Source: Halorubrum sp. Atlit-26R (GTDB lineage: Archaea > Halobacteriota > Halobacteria > Halobacteriales > Haloferacaceae). Taken from it: a stretch of DNA of 64,000 nucleotides. Positions 35,157-44,159 of the stretch are shown here, piece by piece (positions within the stretch are counted from its first letter, which is position 1; each line of letters begins with the position of its first letter). Under the pieces are notes generated by a model. It had not been told where the DNA came from and ran no database searches. It saw only the letters and a list, made by a program, of their open reading frames with translations. The stretch covers positions 1 to 64,000 of the forward strand of contig NZ_QPLT01000015.1 in NCBI RefSeq assembly GCF_003666015.1, given 5' to 3'. The position numbers and the translations under genes are program-made.

Positions 35157-35731
35157 TGGACGCCCTCCGCCGCGTCGGCGGCGTCCGAGCCGTCCGTCGC
35201 GCCGTCGTCGCGAAGCAGGACCACGTGGACCTCCTTCGGTCCGTGCGCGCCGTGGACGAGGCCGCCCATGTCCGCGGTGGCGCTCGGACCGGTCGCGAAC
35301 ACCACGTCGACCGACTCGTCGCGCGCCCGCGGCCCGAGCCAGTCGAAGGCGTCGGGCATGTCGGGGACGATGTCGGCCTCCCGGAGGACGACGACGTGAC
35401 GGTCGACGAAGAGGCTCACCGGCTCCGTGCCGGCCGGGTCCGCCTCCAGCGCGACGCTCCCGTACTCGGCGACGCCGAGCGACGCGGCGGTGACGCCGGT
35501 GTGAGCCGCGCGCAGGTCGGTGGTCGTCGGCTCCGTCTCGACTCGGTCCGGCAGCCTCGCCGGCGAGTCGGCGAGCCCGTCGGGCCCCGAGCGGCCGAGC
35601 GGGACGCCGACCGCGGGCTCGCCCGCGGCCGCCTCGACCATGGTCGCGCACTCCTCAGGCGGGCCCGCAGCGACCGCGACGCCGAGGTCGTCGAGCCGCC
35701 GCGTGAACGTCGACGCGTCTGCGAGTGACAT
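35153..35731 (-). CDS. lutC: LUD-domain protein, LutC-like
   Basis: A 192-residue protein of the LUD (lactate utilisation) fold: [40 protein letters not shown], then SLFVDRHVVVLREADIVPDM and FATGPSATADMGGLVHGAHG. It is the smallest subunit of LutABC-type lactate oxidation and precedes the LutB-LutA fusion with a 4-bp overlap. The operon is divergent from a D-lactate dehydrogenase-type gene with 159 bp between, so they likely share a control region. Confidence 0.85.
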   Translation of the reverse strand: MSLADASTFTRRLDDLGVAVAAGPPEECATMVEAAAGEPAVGVPLGRSGPDGLADSPARLPDRVETEPTTTDLRAAHTGVTAASLGVAEYGSVALEADPAGTEPVSLFVDRHVVVLREADIVPDMPDAFDWLGPRARDESVDVVFATGPSATADMGGLVHGAHGPKEVHVVLLRDDGATDGSDAADAAEGVQ

Positions 35732-35890
35732 GATCGTGCCTTCGCCGGCCGGTATATGGGTTTTGCGACGGCTCCCGGGCGGCGATAGCGCGGCCAGCAC
35801 GCGGCGGGCGAGACCGCCGCGCGGGCGATCGAATTCTCCTGACGCGCAGACGGCAGGAAGTTTTTCACGGTTCGACTGCGAGGGGTTCGC

Positions 35891-38800
35891 ATGGCGACAA
35901 ACACCCCGGGTCCCGACCCGACGGACGGCGGGGACTTCGACTACACCGGCGGCGCGGTGGAGCGACCGGACCTCGTCGACGCGCTCGATCGCCGCGTCGC
36001 GGGCGACGTGCGGTTCGACGACTACTCCAAGCGGCTGTACGCGACCGACGCCTCGGCGTACGAGGCCACCCCGATCGGCGTCGTGATCCCGGAGTCGACC
36101 GCGGACGTCGCGGCCGTCCACGAGTACTGCTACGCGGAGGGGATCCCCGTCCTCCCGCGCGGCGGCGGCACCTCCCTCGCCGGGCAGACCGTCAACGAGG
36201 CGGTCGTCCTCGACCTGACCGGCGAGATGGACGGCGTGCTCTCGACCGATCCCGACGCCGAGCGGGCCCGCGTTCAGGCGGGCGCGTACGTCGGCGACCT
36301 CAACGCCGCGGTCGAGGGCGACGGGCTGAAGTTCGCGCCCGACCCGGCGTGGCGCGACAAGTCCGCGGTCGGCGGCGCGATCGGCAACAACTCCACCGGC
36401 TCCCACTCCCTGAAGTACGGGAAGACTGACCACTACGTCGAGGAGCTGGAGGTCGTCCTCGCCGACGGCACCGTGACGACGTTCGGCGAGGTCGCGGTCG
36501 AGGAACTTCGGGAGTCCGCGGACCCCGACGCCGACGACCTCCTCCCTCGAATCTACGCCGAGGTCGTCCGAATCGTAGACGAGGAGGCCGATCGGATCGA
36601 CGAGCGGTTCCCGGAGCTGAAGCGGAACGTCTCCGGCTACAACCTCGACCGCCTGCTCGCCGAGTACCGCGGCGAGTACGGCGAGGAAGGCGTCGTCAAC
36701 CTCGGCCGACTCATGGCCGGCAGCGAGGGGACGCTCGCGACGGTGACGGAGGCGACCGTCTCGCTCGTCGAGATCCCCGAGACGAAGGCGGTCGCGCTGC
36801 TCACCTACGACGACCTCCTCGACGCGATGGAGGACGTGGCGGCGTGTCTCGAACACGACCCCGCCGCGGTCGAGGTGATGGACGACGTCCTGTTGGGGCT
36901 CGCCGCCGACACGCCGGAGTTCGAGGACGTCGTCGGAATGCTGCCCGACGGCACCGACTCCGTCCTCCTCGTCGAGTTCTACGCGGAGAACGACGCGGAG
37001 GGGAAACAGAAGGTCGCGGACCTGATCGCGGACCGAGTGGGCGGGGAGGAGAGTTCGGCAGCGACCCGCGTCGACACCGCGGCCGACCCGAGTGCGGGCG
37101 CCGCCGAGACGACGAGCCACCCCCGGCGGGCGGTCCACGCGATGGAGGCGCACGACCCGGAGCAGCGCGACCGCTTCTGGAAGATGCGCAAGGCGGGCCT
37201 CCCGATTCTCCTCTCGCGGACCACCGACGAGAAGCACATCTCCTTCATCGAGGACTGCGCCATCCCGCCGGAACACCTCCCCGAGTACACCCGGGAGTTC
37301 CAGCAGATCCTCGAGGACAACGACACGTTCGCCACCTTCTACGCGCACGCCGGTCCCGGCGTGCTCCACGTCCGCCCGCTGATCAACACGAAGGACGTCG
37401 ACGACGTCGACGCGATGCTCGACATCGCCGACCGCGTCACCGACGCGGTGGTCCGGCTCGGCGGGTCAGTCTCCGGAGAACACGGCGACGGCCGCGCTCG
37501 GACGCAGTGGAACCGGAAGCTGTACGGGGACGACCTCTGGGACGCCTTCCGCGACCTCAAGACCGCGTTCGACCCCGACTGGCTGCTCAACCCGGGGAAC
37601 GTCTGCGGGGAGTTCGACATGCGCGAGAACCTCCGGTTCGACGCGGAGTACGAGTACGACGCCGGCTTCGACCCCGCGATGGAGTGGGCGGTCGACAACG
37701 GAATGCAGGGGATGGTCGAGCTCTGTCACGGCTGCGGCGGCTGCCGCGGCCCGCAGGAGACGACCGGCGGCGTGATGTGCCCGACCTACCGCGCGTCGGA
37801 GGAGGAGATCCAGGCGACCCGCGGCCGGGCGAACATGCTCCGGGGGGCCATCTCCGGCGAGCTCCCCGACGACCCGACCGACGACGAGTTCGTCACCGAG
37901 GTGATGGACCTGTGCGTCGGCTGTAAGGGGTGTAAGGTGGACTGCCCGAGCGGCGTCGACATGGCGAAGCTGAAGGCCGAGGTCGAGCACGCCCACCACG
38001 AGGAACACGGGGTCGACCTCCGGACGCGGCTGCTCGGCCGCTTCGAGTCGCTCGCGCCGCTCGCCTCGAAGCTCGCCCCGCTCTCGAACCTCCCGAACAA
38101 GATTCCGGGGAGCGGCCTCGTCGCGGAGAAGGCGCTCGGGATCGCGAAGGAGCGCGACCTGCCCACCTTCCGCTCGGAGACGCTTGTCGACTGGTTCGAG
38201 GCGCGCGGCGGCGCGGGCGTCCCGCGCGAGGAGGCCGCCCGCGACGTGCTGCTGTTCCCGGACGTGTACACGACCTACACCAACCCCGGCGCGGGGAAGG
38301 CCGCGGTGCGCGTCTTAGAGGCCGCCGACTGCCACGTTCGGATTCCGGACGTCGACGGCAGCGGGCGCCCGCCCCACTCGAAGGGGATGCTGGACGTGTC
38401 GCGCGCGACGGCGAGAGACGCCGTGGAGACGCTCGCGCCCGACGTCCGCGACGGGTGGGACGTGGTCGTCGTCGAGCCCTCCGACGCCGTGATGCTCCAG
38501 TCCGACTACCACGACCTGCTCGACGGCGACGCCAGCGACGTGCCCGACGCCGACGTGGCGGCCGTCTCGGAGCGCGCCTACGGCGTCATGGAGTACGTCG
38601 ACGCCCACCGGCTCGACGAGGAACTCGCGCTCGACGCGCCGACCGAGTCGCTCACCTACCACGGCCACTGCCACCAGAAGGCGACGAAGAAGGACCACCA
38701 CGCGGTCGGCGTGCTCCGGCGCGCCGGCTACGGCGTCGACCCGCTCGACTCCTCCTGTTGCGGGATGGCGGGCTCGTTCGGCTACGAGGCCGAGCACTAC

Positions 38801-38968
38801 TCGATGAGCAAGGCCATCGGCGAGACCCTCTTCGACCAGGTCGACGCCAGCGACGGCGACGCCCTCGTCGCGCCCGGCACCTCCTGCCGGACGCAGTTGG
38901 AGGAGGGCCCCGGCGAGGTGCCGGAGCCGGCACACCCGATAGAGAAGCTGGCGGCCGCGCTGGCGTAG
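35891..38968 (+). CDS. FAD-linked oxidase/Fe-S fusion, D-lactate dehydrogenase (GlcD-GlcF type)
   Basis: A 1025-residue protein. Order: FAD-binding domain (IPVLPRGGGTSLAGQTVNEA; SAVGGAIGNNSTGSHSLKYG), FAD-oxidase C-terminal domain (GGSVSGEHGDGRARTQWNR; WLLNPGNVCGEFD), two [4Fe-4S] motifs (CHGCGGCRGPQET; CVGCKGCKVDCPSGVDM) and two CCG repeats (YHGHCHQKATKKDHHAVGVL; DSSCCGMAGSFGYEAEHYSM). It oxidises a 2-hydroxy acid, most likely D-lactate or glycolate, and passes electrons to quinone through Fe-S clusters. Divergent from the lut operon. Confidence 0.9.
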   Translation: MATNTPGPDPTDGGDFDYTGGAVERPDLVDALDRRVAGDVRFDDYSKRLYATDASAYEATPIGVVIPESTADVAAVHEYCYAEGIPVLPRGGGTSLAGQTVNEAVVLDLTGEMDGVLSTDPDAERARVQAGAYVGDLNAAVEGDGLKFAPDPAWRDKSAVGGAIGNNSTGSHSLKYGKTDHYVEELEVVLADGTVTTFGEVAVEELRESADPDADDLLPRIYAEVVRIVDEEADRIDERFPELKRNVSGYNLDRLLAEYRGEYGEEGVVNLGRLMAGSEGTLATVTEATVSLVEIPETKAVALLTYDDLLDAMEDVAACLEHDPAAVEVMDDVLLGLAADTPEFEDVVGMLPDGTDSVLLVEFYAENDAEGKQKVADLIADRVGGEESSAATRVDTAADPSAGAAETTSHPRRAVHAMEAHDPEQRDRFWKMRKAGLPILLSRTTDEKHISFIEDCAIPPEHLPEYTREFQQILEDNDTFATFYAHAGPGVLHVRPLINTKDVDDVDAMLDIADRVTDAVVRLGGSVSGEHGDGRARTQWNRKLYGDDLWDAFRDLKTAFDPDWLLNPGNVCGEFDMRENLRFDAEYEYDAGFDPAMEWAVDNGMQGMVELCHGCGGCRGPQETTGGVMCPTYRASEEEIQATRGRANMLRGAISGELPDDPTDDEFVTEVMDLCVGCKGCKVDCPSGVDMAKLKAEVEHAHHEEHGVDLRTRLLGRFESLAPLASKLAPLSNLPNKIPGSGLVAEKALGIAKERDLPTFRSETLVDWFEARGGAGVPREEAARDVLLFPDVYTTYTNPGAGKAAVRVLEAADCHVRIPDVDGSGRPPHSKGMLDVSRATARDAVETLAPDVRDGWDVVVVEPSDAVMLQSDYHDLLDGDASDVPDADVAAVSERAYGVMEYVDAHRLDEELALDAPTESLTYHGHCHQKATKKDHHAVGVLRRAGYGVDPLDSSCCGMAGSFGYEAEHYSMSKAIGETLFDQVDASDGDALVAPGTSCRTQLEEGPGEVPEPAHPIEKLAAALA

Positions 38969-39013
38969 GGAGGCGGCGCGGCCGGACTCACGCACGCCCG
39001 GACACGTCGACCG

Positions 39014-39052
39014 ACGGCCGGCCGCCCGGTGCTCAAACGGCCGGCCGCCCGG
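39014..39052. repeat. 16-bp direct repeat, period 23
   Basis: ACGGCCGGCCGCCCGG occurs at 39014-39029 and again at 39037-39052, between convergent genes. No function is evident; it may mark slippage or a transcription end. Confidence 0.6.
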
Positions 39053-39055
39053 AAC

Positions 39056-39265
39056 TCACTCCGGAATCCGGTCCACGTTCGCGGCGAGGACGGCGAGCAG
39101 ATAGGTGACCGCCGGGAACAGCACGGCGACGACGGCGAGGTGCGCGGGATCGATTCCCGGCGGCCCGTCGACGAACGTGCCGGTGTACTGGAGGACCGCG
39201 AGGGTCGCGACGACGACCGCGGTGCGGACGACGTACTCGGAGGGGGAGGGCGTCGGGAGCTTCAC
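39056..39265 (-). CDS. Small membrane protein, two helices
   Basis: A 69-residue protein from GTG 39265 (MKLPTPSPSEYVVRTAVVVA). Two hydrophobic helices (VVRTAVVVATLAVLQYTGTF and LAVVAVLFPAVTYLLAVLAA) joined by DGPPGIDPA. Similar tiny two-helix proteins are common in haloarchaea; none has a known role. Start is chosen because the longer frame adds only a non-conserved basic stretch. Confidence 0.6.
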   Translation of the reverse strand: MKLPTPSPSEYVVRTAVVVATLAVLQYTGTFVDGPPGIDPAHLAVVAVLFPAVTYLLAVLAANVDRIPE

Positions 39266-39324
39266 GGAGCCCCGTCGCGGCGCCACCCACACAAGCGTTT
39301 CCCGTCAGTCGTCGACCACGGCCG

Positions 39325-40326
39325 TCAGTGGTCGACCACGGGGGCGATCTTGTCGCGTTCGCGCTCGCGGCGCCGCTCCAACAGGGCCGCGAGCCCCTTC
39401 CCCGGGCCGCCTTCGATGGGCCACCCCATGGTGCGCCACTGGGGCGGTTCCGGCGAGAACTCGGAACACGAGCCCGAACACTCCCGCGCGGTCGGGACCT
39501 TCTCCTTCGCCGCGCAGTGCGGGACGAGCGCGCGCCCCTCGCGGCGGAGTTCGAAGTGCCGGCAGTCGGGGCGCATCGTGTCGTGGTACGAGCGCCACCC
39601 CTTCCCGTAGGCGCGCTCGGCGATCTCCAGCCGCAGCGTCTCGGTCTCGGGGTCGCGGCGCTGGCCTTCTCCCGGGGAGAGGTCGCTGGGGTGCCACGCC
39701 ACGTCGGCCGCGTCGGCGTCGACGCCCGCGGAGAAGTCGGTCGCGAGGATCCCGGCCTCGACGGGCAGCTCGCGGAGCAGCGCGGGTTCGACGCGCTCGC
39801 CGGTCGTCTCGGTCGCCAGCCACGCCTCGTCGGCGAGCGCGGTCCCGATGTCGTGTTCCAGTTGGTCGGCGAGCCGGTCGGCCGCGGAGCGATCCAAGTC
39901 CGGCTTGTTCTCGACCGCGACGATCCGCTCGACCCAGTCCGGGTACGGTCGCTTCCGGCGGATCTCGATTCGGTTGCCGTCGCGGCGTTTCTCGATCAGG
40001 TCCCGACCCGCCGCGCGGTGGACGGCCTGCCGGACGTAGCGCCAGGGGTAGCCGGGGTGCGGGAGCGCGTCGCGGTAGAACGCCCACTCGGCGGGCGCGC
40101 CGCGGACGACGTGGAGGAGGTCGGAGTCGATGGTCCGGTCGCCGAACTCGCGCCGCCGTTCGAACGCGGCCGGGTCGACTTCGACAACGACCGTGTCCCA
40201 CCGCCGGTCCTTTGTGCCGAGCTGGCGGGAGACCAACGCGGGACGGGACCCCTCGCTCGGGTGCCAGGCCAGCTCGGCGTACCGGCAGACGAGGAGCTCG
40301 TAGCCGAACTCGGCGTCGGGCGTCAC
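39325..40326 (-). CDS. DUF5787-like haloarchaeal protein
   Basis: A 333-residue protein from GTG 40326 (MTPDAEFGYELLVCRYAELA). The N-terminal half has a nuclease-like alpha/beta pattern: DRRWDTVVVEVDPAAFERR, and PYPDWVERIVAVENKPDLDR, which could hold a D-ExK-type metal site. A four-Cys/His group near the end (CRHFELRREG, HCAAKEKVP, CSGSC) suggests zinc binding. The pattern corresponds to the DUF5787 family; a role in DNA handling is only a guess. Confidence 0.65.
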   Translation of the reverse strand: MTPDAEFGYELLVCRYAELAWHPSEGSRPALVSRQLGTKDRRWDTVVVEVDPAAFERRREFGDRTIDSDLLHVVRGAPAEWAFYRDALPHPGYPWRYVRQAVHRAAGRDLIEKRRDGNRIEIRRKRPYPDWVERIVAVENKPDLDRSAADRLADQLEHDIGTALADEAWLATETTGERVEPALLRELPVEAGILATDFSAGVDADAADVAWHPSDLSPGEGQRRDPETETLRLEIAERAYGKGWRSYHDTMRPDCRHFELRREGRALVPHCAAKEKVPTARECSGSCSEFSPEPPQWRTMGWPIEGGPGKGLAALLERRRERERDKIAPVVDH

Positions 40327-40408
40327 TGGTCGGACCGTCGGGCGGGGCGGACAAAAGCGGACCGCTCGGGGCGGGGCGGTCGTCGCCCGCGCCGCCCGAG
40401 CGTCCCGG

Positions 40409-40855
40409 TTAGACGTACTTCCCGTTCTCCTCGTCTTTCCGCTCGTCGAGGTAGTCGTGGGCCTCCTCTAAGATGTCGCGCGGCCCGTCCTGGGTGATCG
40501 TGTTGAGCGCCTGGTCGTAGTCGCGCCACTGGAGGTCGCGGTGTTCCTTCGAGAGCTCCGCGCTCGCCTCGAACGAGCGGGCGATGAACAGGTGGACCGT
40601 CTTGTGGATGGTCTTCCCGTTCGCCTCAAACACGTAGTCGTACTCCCTGCGGAACCCGTCGATCAGCCGGAAATCCTCGATCCCGGCCTCCTCGCCGACT
40701 TCTCGTATCGCCGTCTGCTGGAGCTCCTCGTCCCCCTCGACCCCGCCTTTGGGGAACTCCCAGTCCCCCGGTCGGCTCTTCAGGAGCAGGTACTCCCGTT
40801 CGCCGCGGGTGTCGCGGAAGAGGATGGCTCCGGCACTGGTCGCTTCGACCGTCAT
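40409..40855 (-). CDS. NUDIX hydrolase, Ap4A-type
   Basis: A 148-residue enzyme (MTVEATSAGAILFRDTRGER). The NUDIX box is complete: GGVEGDEELQQTAIREVGEE followed by AGI. The preceding SRPGDWEFPKGG and following DYVFEANGKTIHKTVHLFI fit the asymmetric diadenosine tetraphosphate hydrolase/MutT group. It is soluble and acidic. Substrate is likely a dinucleoside polyphosphate or damaged NTP. An upstream in-frame ATG (40876) is less likely than the chosen start. Confidence 0.87.
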   Translation of the reverse strand: MTVEATSAGAILFRDTRGEREYLLLKSRPGDWEFPKGGVEGDEELQQTAIREVGEEAGIEDFRLIDGFRREYDYVFEANGKTIHKTVHLFIARSFEASAELSKEHRDLQWRDYDQALNTITQDGPRDILEEAHDYLDERKDEENGKYV

Positions 40856-41028
40856 TGGCCGCAGGTAAGCGATCACCCCTAAAGAGCGTGTCGGACTTCC
40901 GAACAGAGGTGAGCGACCCGGCGGCGTCGACCGTTTTCCGGCCGGGATTCGCGGCGCGGTCGCGCGCGTCGAGCGCGGGTAGATGCGTTTTTACCGCTCG
41001 GGCGGCCATTGGCGGACGACCCCCAGCC

Positions 41029-41361
41029 ATGACCTTCGTCACGAAACTCGACTTCGCGTCCGGCGACCGCGACGTGCTCGTCGAGACCGTCCAGGAACTC
41101 AAGGAGACGCTCGAACGGAAAGGCGCCGAGTGCAAGGGCCCGCACGCGAGCCCCTCGGAGAACGTCACCGTCCCGCTGTACAAGGACCTCGCGCCGGGCG
41201 ACGAGTTCTCGCCGTGGCGCTACGACGTGTACCGCCGCTCGATGGAGATCCACGGCGCCGACGACATCGCGCGCGAGGTCGTCGGCCGCGACTTCCCCGA
41301 CTCGATCCACGTCGAGGTCGAGGTCGACCAGAAGAAGCCGCTCGGGCACCGGCGGGACTGA
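41029..41361 (+). CDS. uS10-family protein (S10 paralogue)
   Basis: A 110-residue protein starting MTFVTKLDFASGDRDVLVET. Its pattern ETLERKGAECKGPHASPSEN, then EFSPWRYDVYRRSMEIHGAD and DSIHVEVEVDQKKPLG follows the ribosomal S10 fold. It is not the canonical S10, which sits beside EF-1A. Haloarchaea often have such a second uS10/mL48-type copy with unknown role. Divergent from the NUDIX gene. Confidence 0.75.
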   Translation: MTFVTKLDFASGDRDVLVETVQELKETLERKGAECKGPHASPSENVTVPLYKDLAPGDEFSPWRYDVYRRSMEIHGADDIAREVVGRDFPDSIHVEVEVDQKKPLGHRRD

Positions 41362-41457
41362 GCCGCGCGACGTCTCCGAACCGACGGTCGACGCGGTCAC
41401 GGCTGTGATTTTCTCGCGGTCCGCGGCGAATCGGCAGGCCCGCGAGCCACCCGCTCG

Positions 41458-42936
41458 TCAGCCGAGCGTCCGCAGGTTCTCCGTCTCGACGCGCTCTGGC
41501 AGCCGGTCGAGCGCGCGGTCGCACCACGCGTCGTGGCCGAGCGTGAGCGCCGTCTCGGGGTTCGCCTCGGCGAGTTCGACGACGCCCTCCGCGGCCGCGA
41601 CCTGTGCCGCGTCGTCCGTCCGCTCGGGCACCTCCGCGGTGAGCGGGTACGTCTCCGAGAGCGCTGGCGGGTAGGGGCCGAACGGCGGCTTCACGCGCCA
41701 CACGGCGTCGTACGCGTGGTCCGAGGGCGCCTTCGACTCGGTGAGGAGGAGGTCCCCGGGCGCCGCTAACCGGGCGAGCCGGTCTTGGTGGCGCCGTACC
41801 TCGGGCCGGCGGGCCGCCTCGTGGGAGGTGTAGAAGAAGGCGTCCTTCGAGCCGGGGTCGGTTCGCTCTAACTCGTCGGCGTGGTCGAGCAGCGCGCGGT
41901 AGCCGTCGAGCATCGCCGGGTGGCCGCGGGCGCGGCGGTCGACTAAGTCGAGCAGGTTCCCGGACCGGATCGCCTCCTTCACGCGGTGCAGCTCCTCGAA
42001 GGTGACGTGGAGGTTGTGCTCGGCGAGCAGCCGTTCCGTCTCCGCGTCGTCGAAGCCTCGGAGGTCGGCCGGGGTGTGGTCCGCGCAGACGGGACACGAG
42101 CAGGGGAAGTAGTCGAGGTCCTCCAAGTGCTCCGTCCCCGAGACGGTGAGGTAGCGGCCGTCGCGGGCCATCAGCGCGTAGGCGGCCGAGTCGAACAGGT
42201 CGCAGCCGGCCGCCACCGCGAGCGCTAACATCATCGGGTGGCCGGCGCCGAACAGGTGGACCGGCGCGCCCGGGCCGAGGCCGCGCTTCGCCGCGCGCAC
42301 CGCCTCGACGACCTCGGCGTAGCGGTAGGAGTTCAGGAGCGGAACCATCGCGCCGACCGGGAAGACGTCGAGATCGGTCGCGGCCGCGTGCCGTCCCGCC
42401 TCCTCGCGGAGGTCGGCGTACGTCGACCCCTGAACCGGGGCGTTCACCAGCATCTCGCCGGTCTCGGCGTCCTCGGCGTCGGCGAGCGCCTGCTTCGTCG
42501 TCGCCAGCTCCCGCTCGGCCCGCTCGCGGTCGGCGTCGGGCGGCGTGGGCACGTCGACCGGCGTCGCCACGTCGCTGCCGATCCGCCGCTGAAACTCGAT
42601 TATCTCTTCGGTCGTCACGTCGATGTCGCCGTACTCGGCCAACTGGAAGGAGCCGGAGTCGGTCATGATCGCGCCGTCGAAGCCGAGGAACTCGTGGAGC
42701 CCCTGATCGAGCACGCGGTCGCGGATGCGGTCCGTGCTGCGGATGATGTAGGAGTTCGTGATCAGCATCTCCGCGCCGAACTCCGATTCGAGCCGCTCGG
42801 GCTCGATCGTGAGCACGTTGGGGTTGACCACGGGCAGAAGCGCCGGCGTCTCGACCGTGACGTCGGCGCGGGGGACCTCCAGCCGGCCGATCCGGCCGGC
42901 CGCGTCGTGGTCCCGGATCTCGAAGTGATCGCGCAT
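41458..42936 (-). CDS. tgtA: Archaeosine tRNA-guanine(15) transglycosylase
   Basis: A 492-residue enzyme that swaps guanine 15 of tRNA D-loops for preQ0 in archaeosine synthesis. The TIM-barrel core starts [20 protein letters not shown] and has the nucleophile/proton Asp in [31 protein letters not shown] and [20 protein letters not shown]. The zinc site is [18 protein letters not shown]. The C-terminal domain is of the TgtA (not TgtA2/ArcS) kind. The start is set by the conserved N-terminus; the longer upstream frame is spurious. Confidence 0.9.
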   Translation of the reverse strand: MRDHFEIRDHDAAGRIGRLEVPRADVTVETPALLPVVNPNVLTIEPERLESEFGAEMLITNSYIIRSTDRIRDRVLDQGLHEFLGFDGAIMTDSGSFQLAEYGDIDVTTEEIIEFQRRIGSDVATPVDVPTPPDADRERAERELATTKQALADAEDAETGEMLVNAPVQGSTYADLREEAGRHAAATDLDVFPVGAMVPLLNSYRYAEVVEAVRAAKRGLGPGAPVHLFGAGHPMMLALAVAAGCDLFDSAAYALMARDGRYLTVSGTEHLEDLDYFPCSCPVCADHTPADLRGFDDAETERLLAEHNLHVTFEELHRVKEAIRSGNLLDLVDRRARGHPAMLDGYRALLDHADELERTDPGSKDAFFYTSHEAARRPEVRRHQDRLARLAAPGDLLLTESKAPSDHAYDAVWRVKPPFGPYPPALSETYPLTAEVPERTDDAAQVAAAEGVVELAEANPETALTLGHDAWCDRALDRLPERVETENLRTLG

Positions 42937-43019
42937 ACCCCGACTGCGCGGACGCGAGCGGTAAGGGTTGCGTTCGGCGGCGACGCGGGACGCTCCCGTA
43001 GGGCGTCGGCCGTTCGGAT

Positions 43020-43796
43020 CTAAAGTCCCGTCGGGTGCGAGAGGTACGTCGTCTCGACGCCCCAGTCCGCGGTCAGCGACTGGAGCGCGCGGACGCCGAA
43101 CGTCTCCGTGGCGTAGTGGCCGGCGAGGAAGACGGTGACCCCGGCCTCGCGCGCGTCGTGGTACACTTGCTGTTTCCCCTCCCCGGTGATCAGCGCGTCC
43201 GCGTCGGCCGCGACCGCCTCGTCGAGCCAGTCGACGCCCGAGCCGGTGACGACCGCGACGCGCTCGATCTCGTCGGGGGCGAAGTCGAGAACGCGCGTGG
43301 GCGCCGCCTCGCCCGCCGGCTGTCCCTCGAACCCGTCGAGCGTCTCGCGGATTTCGCCCGTCGACCGCGGTTCGTCCGTCTCGCCGATCGTCCCGATCGT
43401 CACCGGCCCCATCTCGCCGAACGGCTCCCGATCGGAGAGCCCCACCGCGTCCGCGACCCCCGCGGCGTTGCCTAACTCCTGATGGCCGTCGAGCGGGAGG
43501 TGCGAGACGTAGAGGGCAATATCGTGTTCGACGAGCGCCGCGATCCGGTCGTGCGCTCGGCCGGTGACGCGCTCGATACCGCCCCACGAGAGCCCGTGGT
43601 GGACGACGAGGACGTCCGCCCCCGCGTCTGCGGCGGCCTCGATGGTCGCCTGCGCGGCGTCGACGGCGAACGCGACGCGCTCGACCTCGCCCTCGTCCGG
43701 ACCCACCTGTAACCCGTTCGCGCTCGCGTCGACGTCGGCGTACGCGGCCGTGTCGAGTTCGTCGTCGAGTCGCTCGACGTACTCGGAGAGCTTCAT
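43020..43796 (-). CDS. Nif3-like dinuclear metal protein (DUF34)
   Basis: A 258-residue protein ([20 protein letters not shown]). Family motifs: [22 protein letters not shown] with the metal His pair, [31 protein letters not shown] and [13 protein letters not shown]. Nif3/YbgI-type proteins bind two metals; a GTP cyclohydrolase- or nucleotide-related role has been proposed but not settled. Its promoter side faces the 43.8-44.5 kb repeat region. Confidence 0.87.
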   Translation of the reverse strand: MKLSEYVERLDDELDTAAYADVDASANGLQVGPDEGEVERVAFAVDAAQATIEAAADAGADVLVVHHGLSWGGIERVTGRAHDRIAALVEHDIALYVSHLPLDGHQELGNAAGVADAVGLSDREPFGEMGPVTIGTIGETDEPRSTGEIRETLDGFEGQPAGEAAPTRVLDFAPDEIERVAVVTGSGVDWLDEAVAADADALITGEGKQQVYHDAREAGVTVFLAGHYATETFGVRALQSLTADWGVETTYLSHPTGL

Positions 43797-43968
43797 ATCG
43801 GTCCGTCGTGCGGGCGGGGAATAAAGCGCGGCGGTCCGACGGGAGCTGGGCGGCTCGCAGTCAGGGTCGATCCAAGATTCTCGCAGACGTCGATTTATAA
43901 ATGAACGCGGCGGTGCGGTGGCGCGTGCCTGCGAGGCCGCCCCGCGGCCGAGCAGCACGCGCGAGGGA

Positions 43969-44000
43969 GTCGGTCGCCGAGCGAAGCGACGGCGACCGAC
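43969..44000. repeat. 11-bp perfect inverted repeat in the intergenic region
   Basis: GTCGGTCGCCG (43969-43979) and CGGCGACCGAC (43990-44000) flank AGCGAAGCGA. The whole region 43797-44152 holds no credible gene; it is GC-rich, rich in GAGCGA/GAAGC words, and forms the left part of the composite repeat region that ends at hemA. Confidence 0.6.
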
Positions 44001-44055
44001 GAGGCTGGGGAGGCGTGAGGCGCTGTGCGGTGCGGTCGGGTGGGACTCAAAGGGG

Positions 44056-44159
44056 CAGCCGCGAGGCGGGCGCAGGCGACGTAAGCACCGCAACGAGGGA
44101 GCGAACGAAGTGAGCGACCGAGTGAGGAGCGCAGCGAGCGTGCGCCCGCCTCGCGGCTG
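44056..44159. repeat. 104-bp element with perfect 19-bp inverted repeats
   Basis: CAGCCGCGAGGCGGGCGCA (44056-44074) is exactly complementary to TGCGCCCGCCTCGCGGCTG (44141-44159). The 66-nt loop has GAGCGAACGAAGTGAGCGAC-type words. The right arm runs straight into the first 57-bp repeat. A degenerate right arm (GAGCGTGCGCTGCCCTCGCG) also stands before the partial repeat at 63.8 kb, so this is a recurrent unit and not chance. Confidence 0.8.

Noticed and set aside
35157-37369. Long minus-strand frame opposite the D-lactate dehydrogenase
   Set aside because: Only its last 193 codons are a true gene (LutC-like, start 35731); the rest is antisense shadow.
39014-39052. Attachment site for an integrated element
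   Set aside because: Two 16-bp repeats only 23 bp apart with no integrase or tRNA gene nearby; slippage is simpler.
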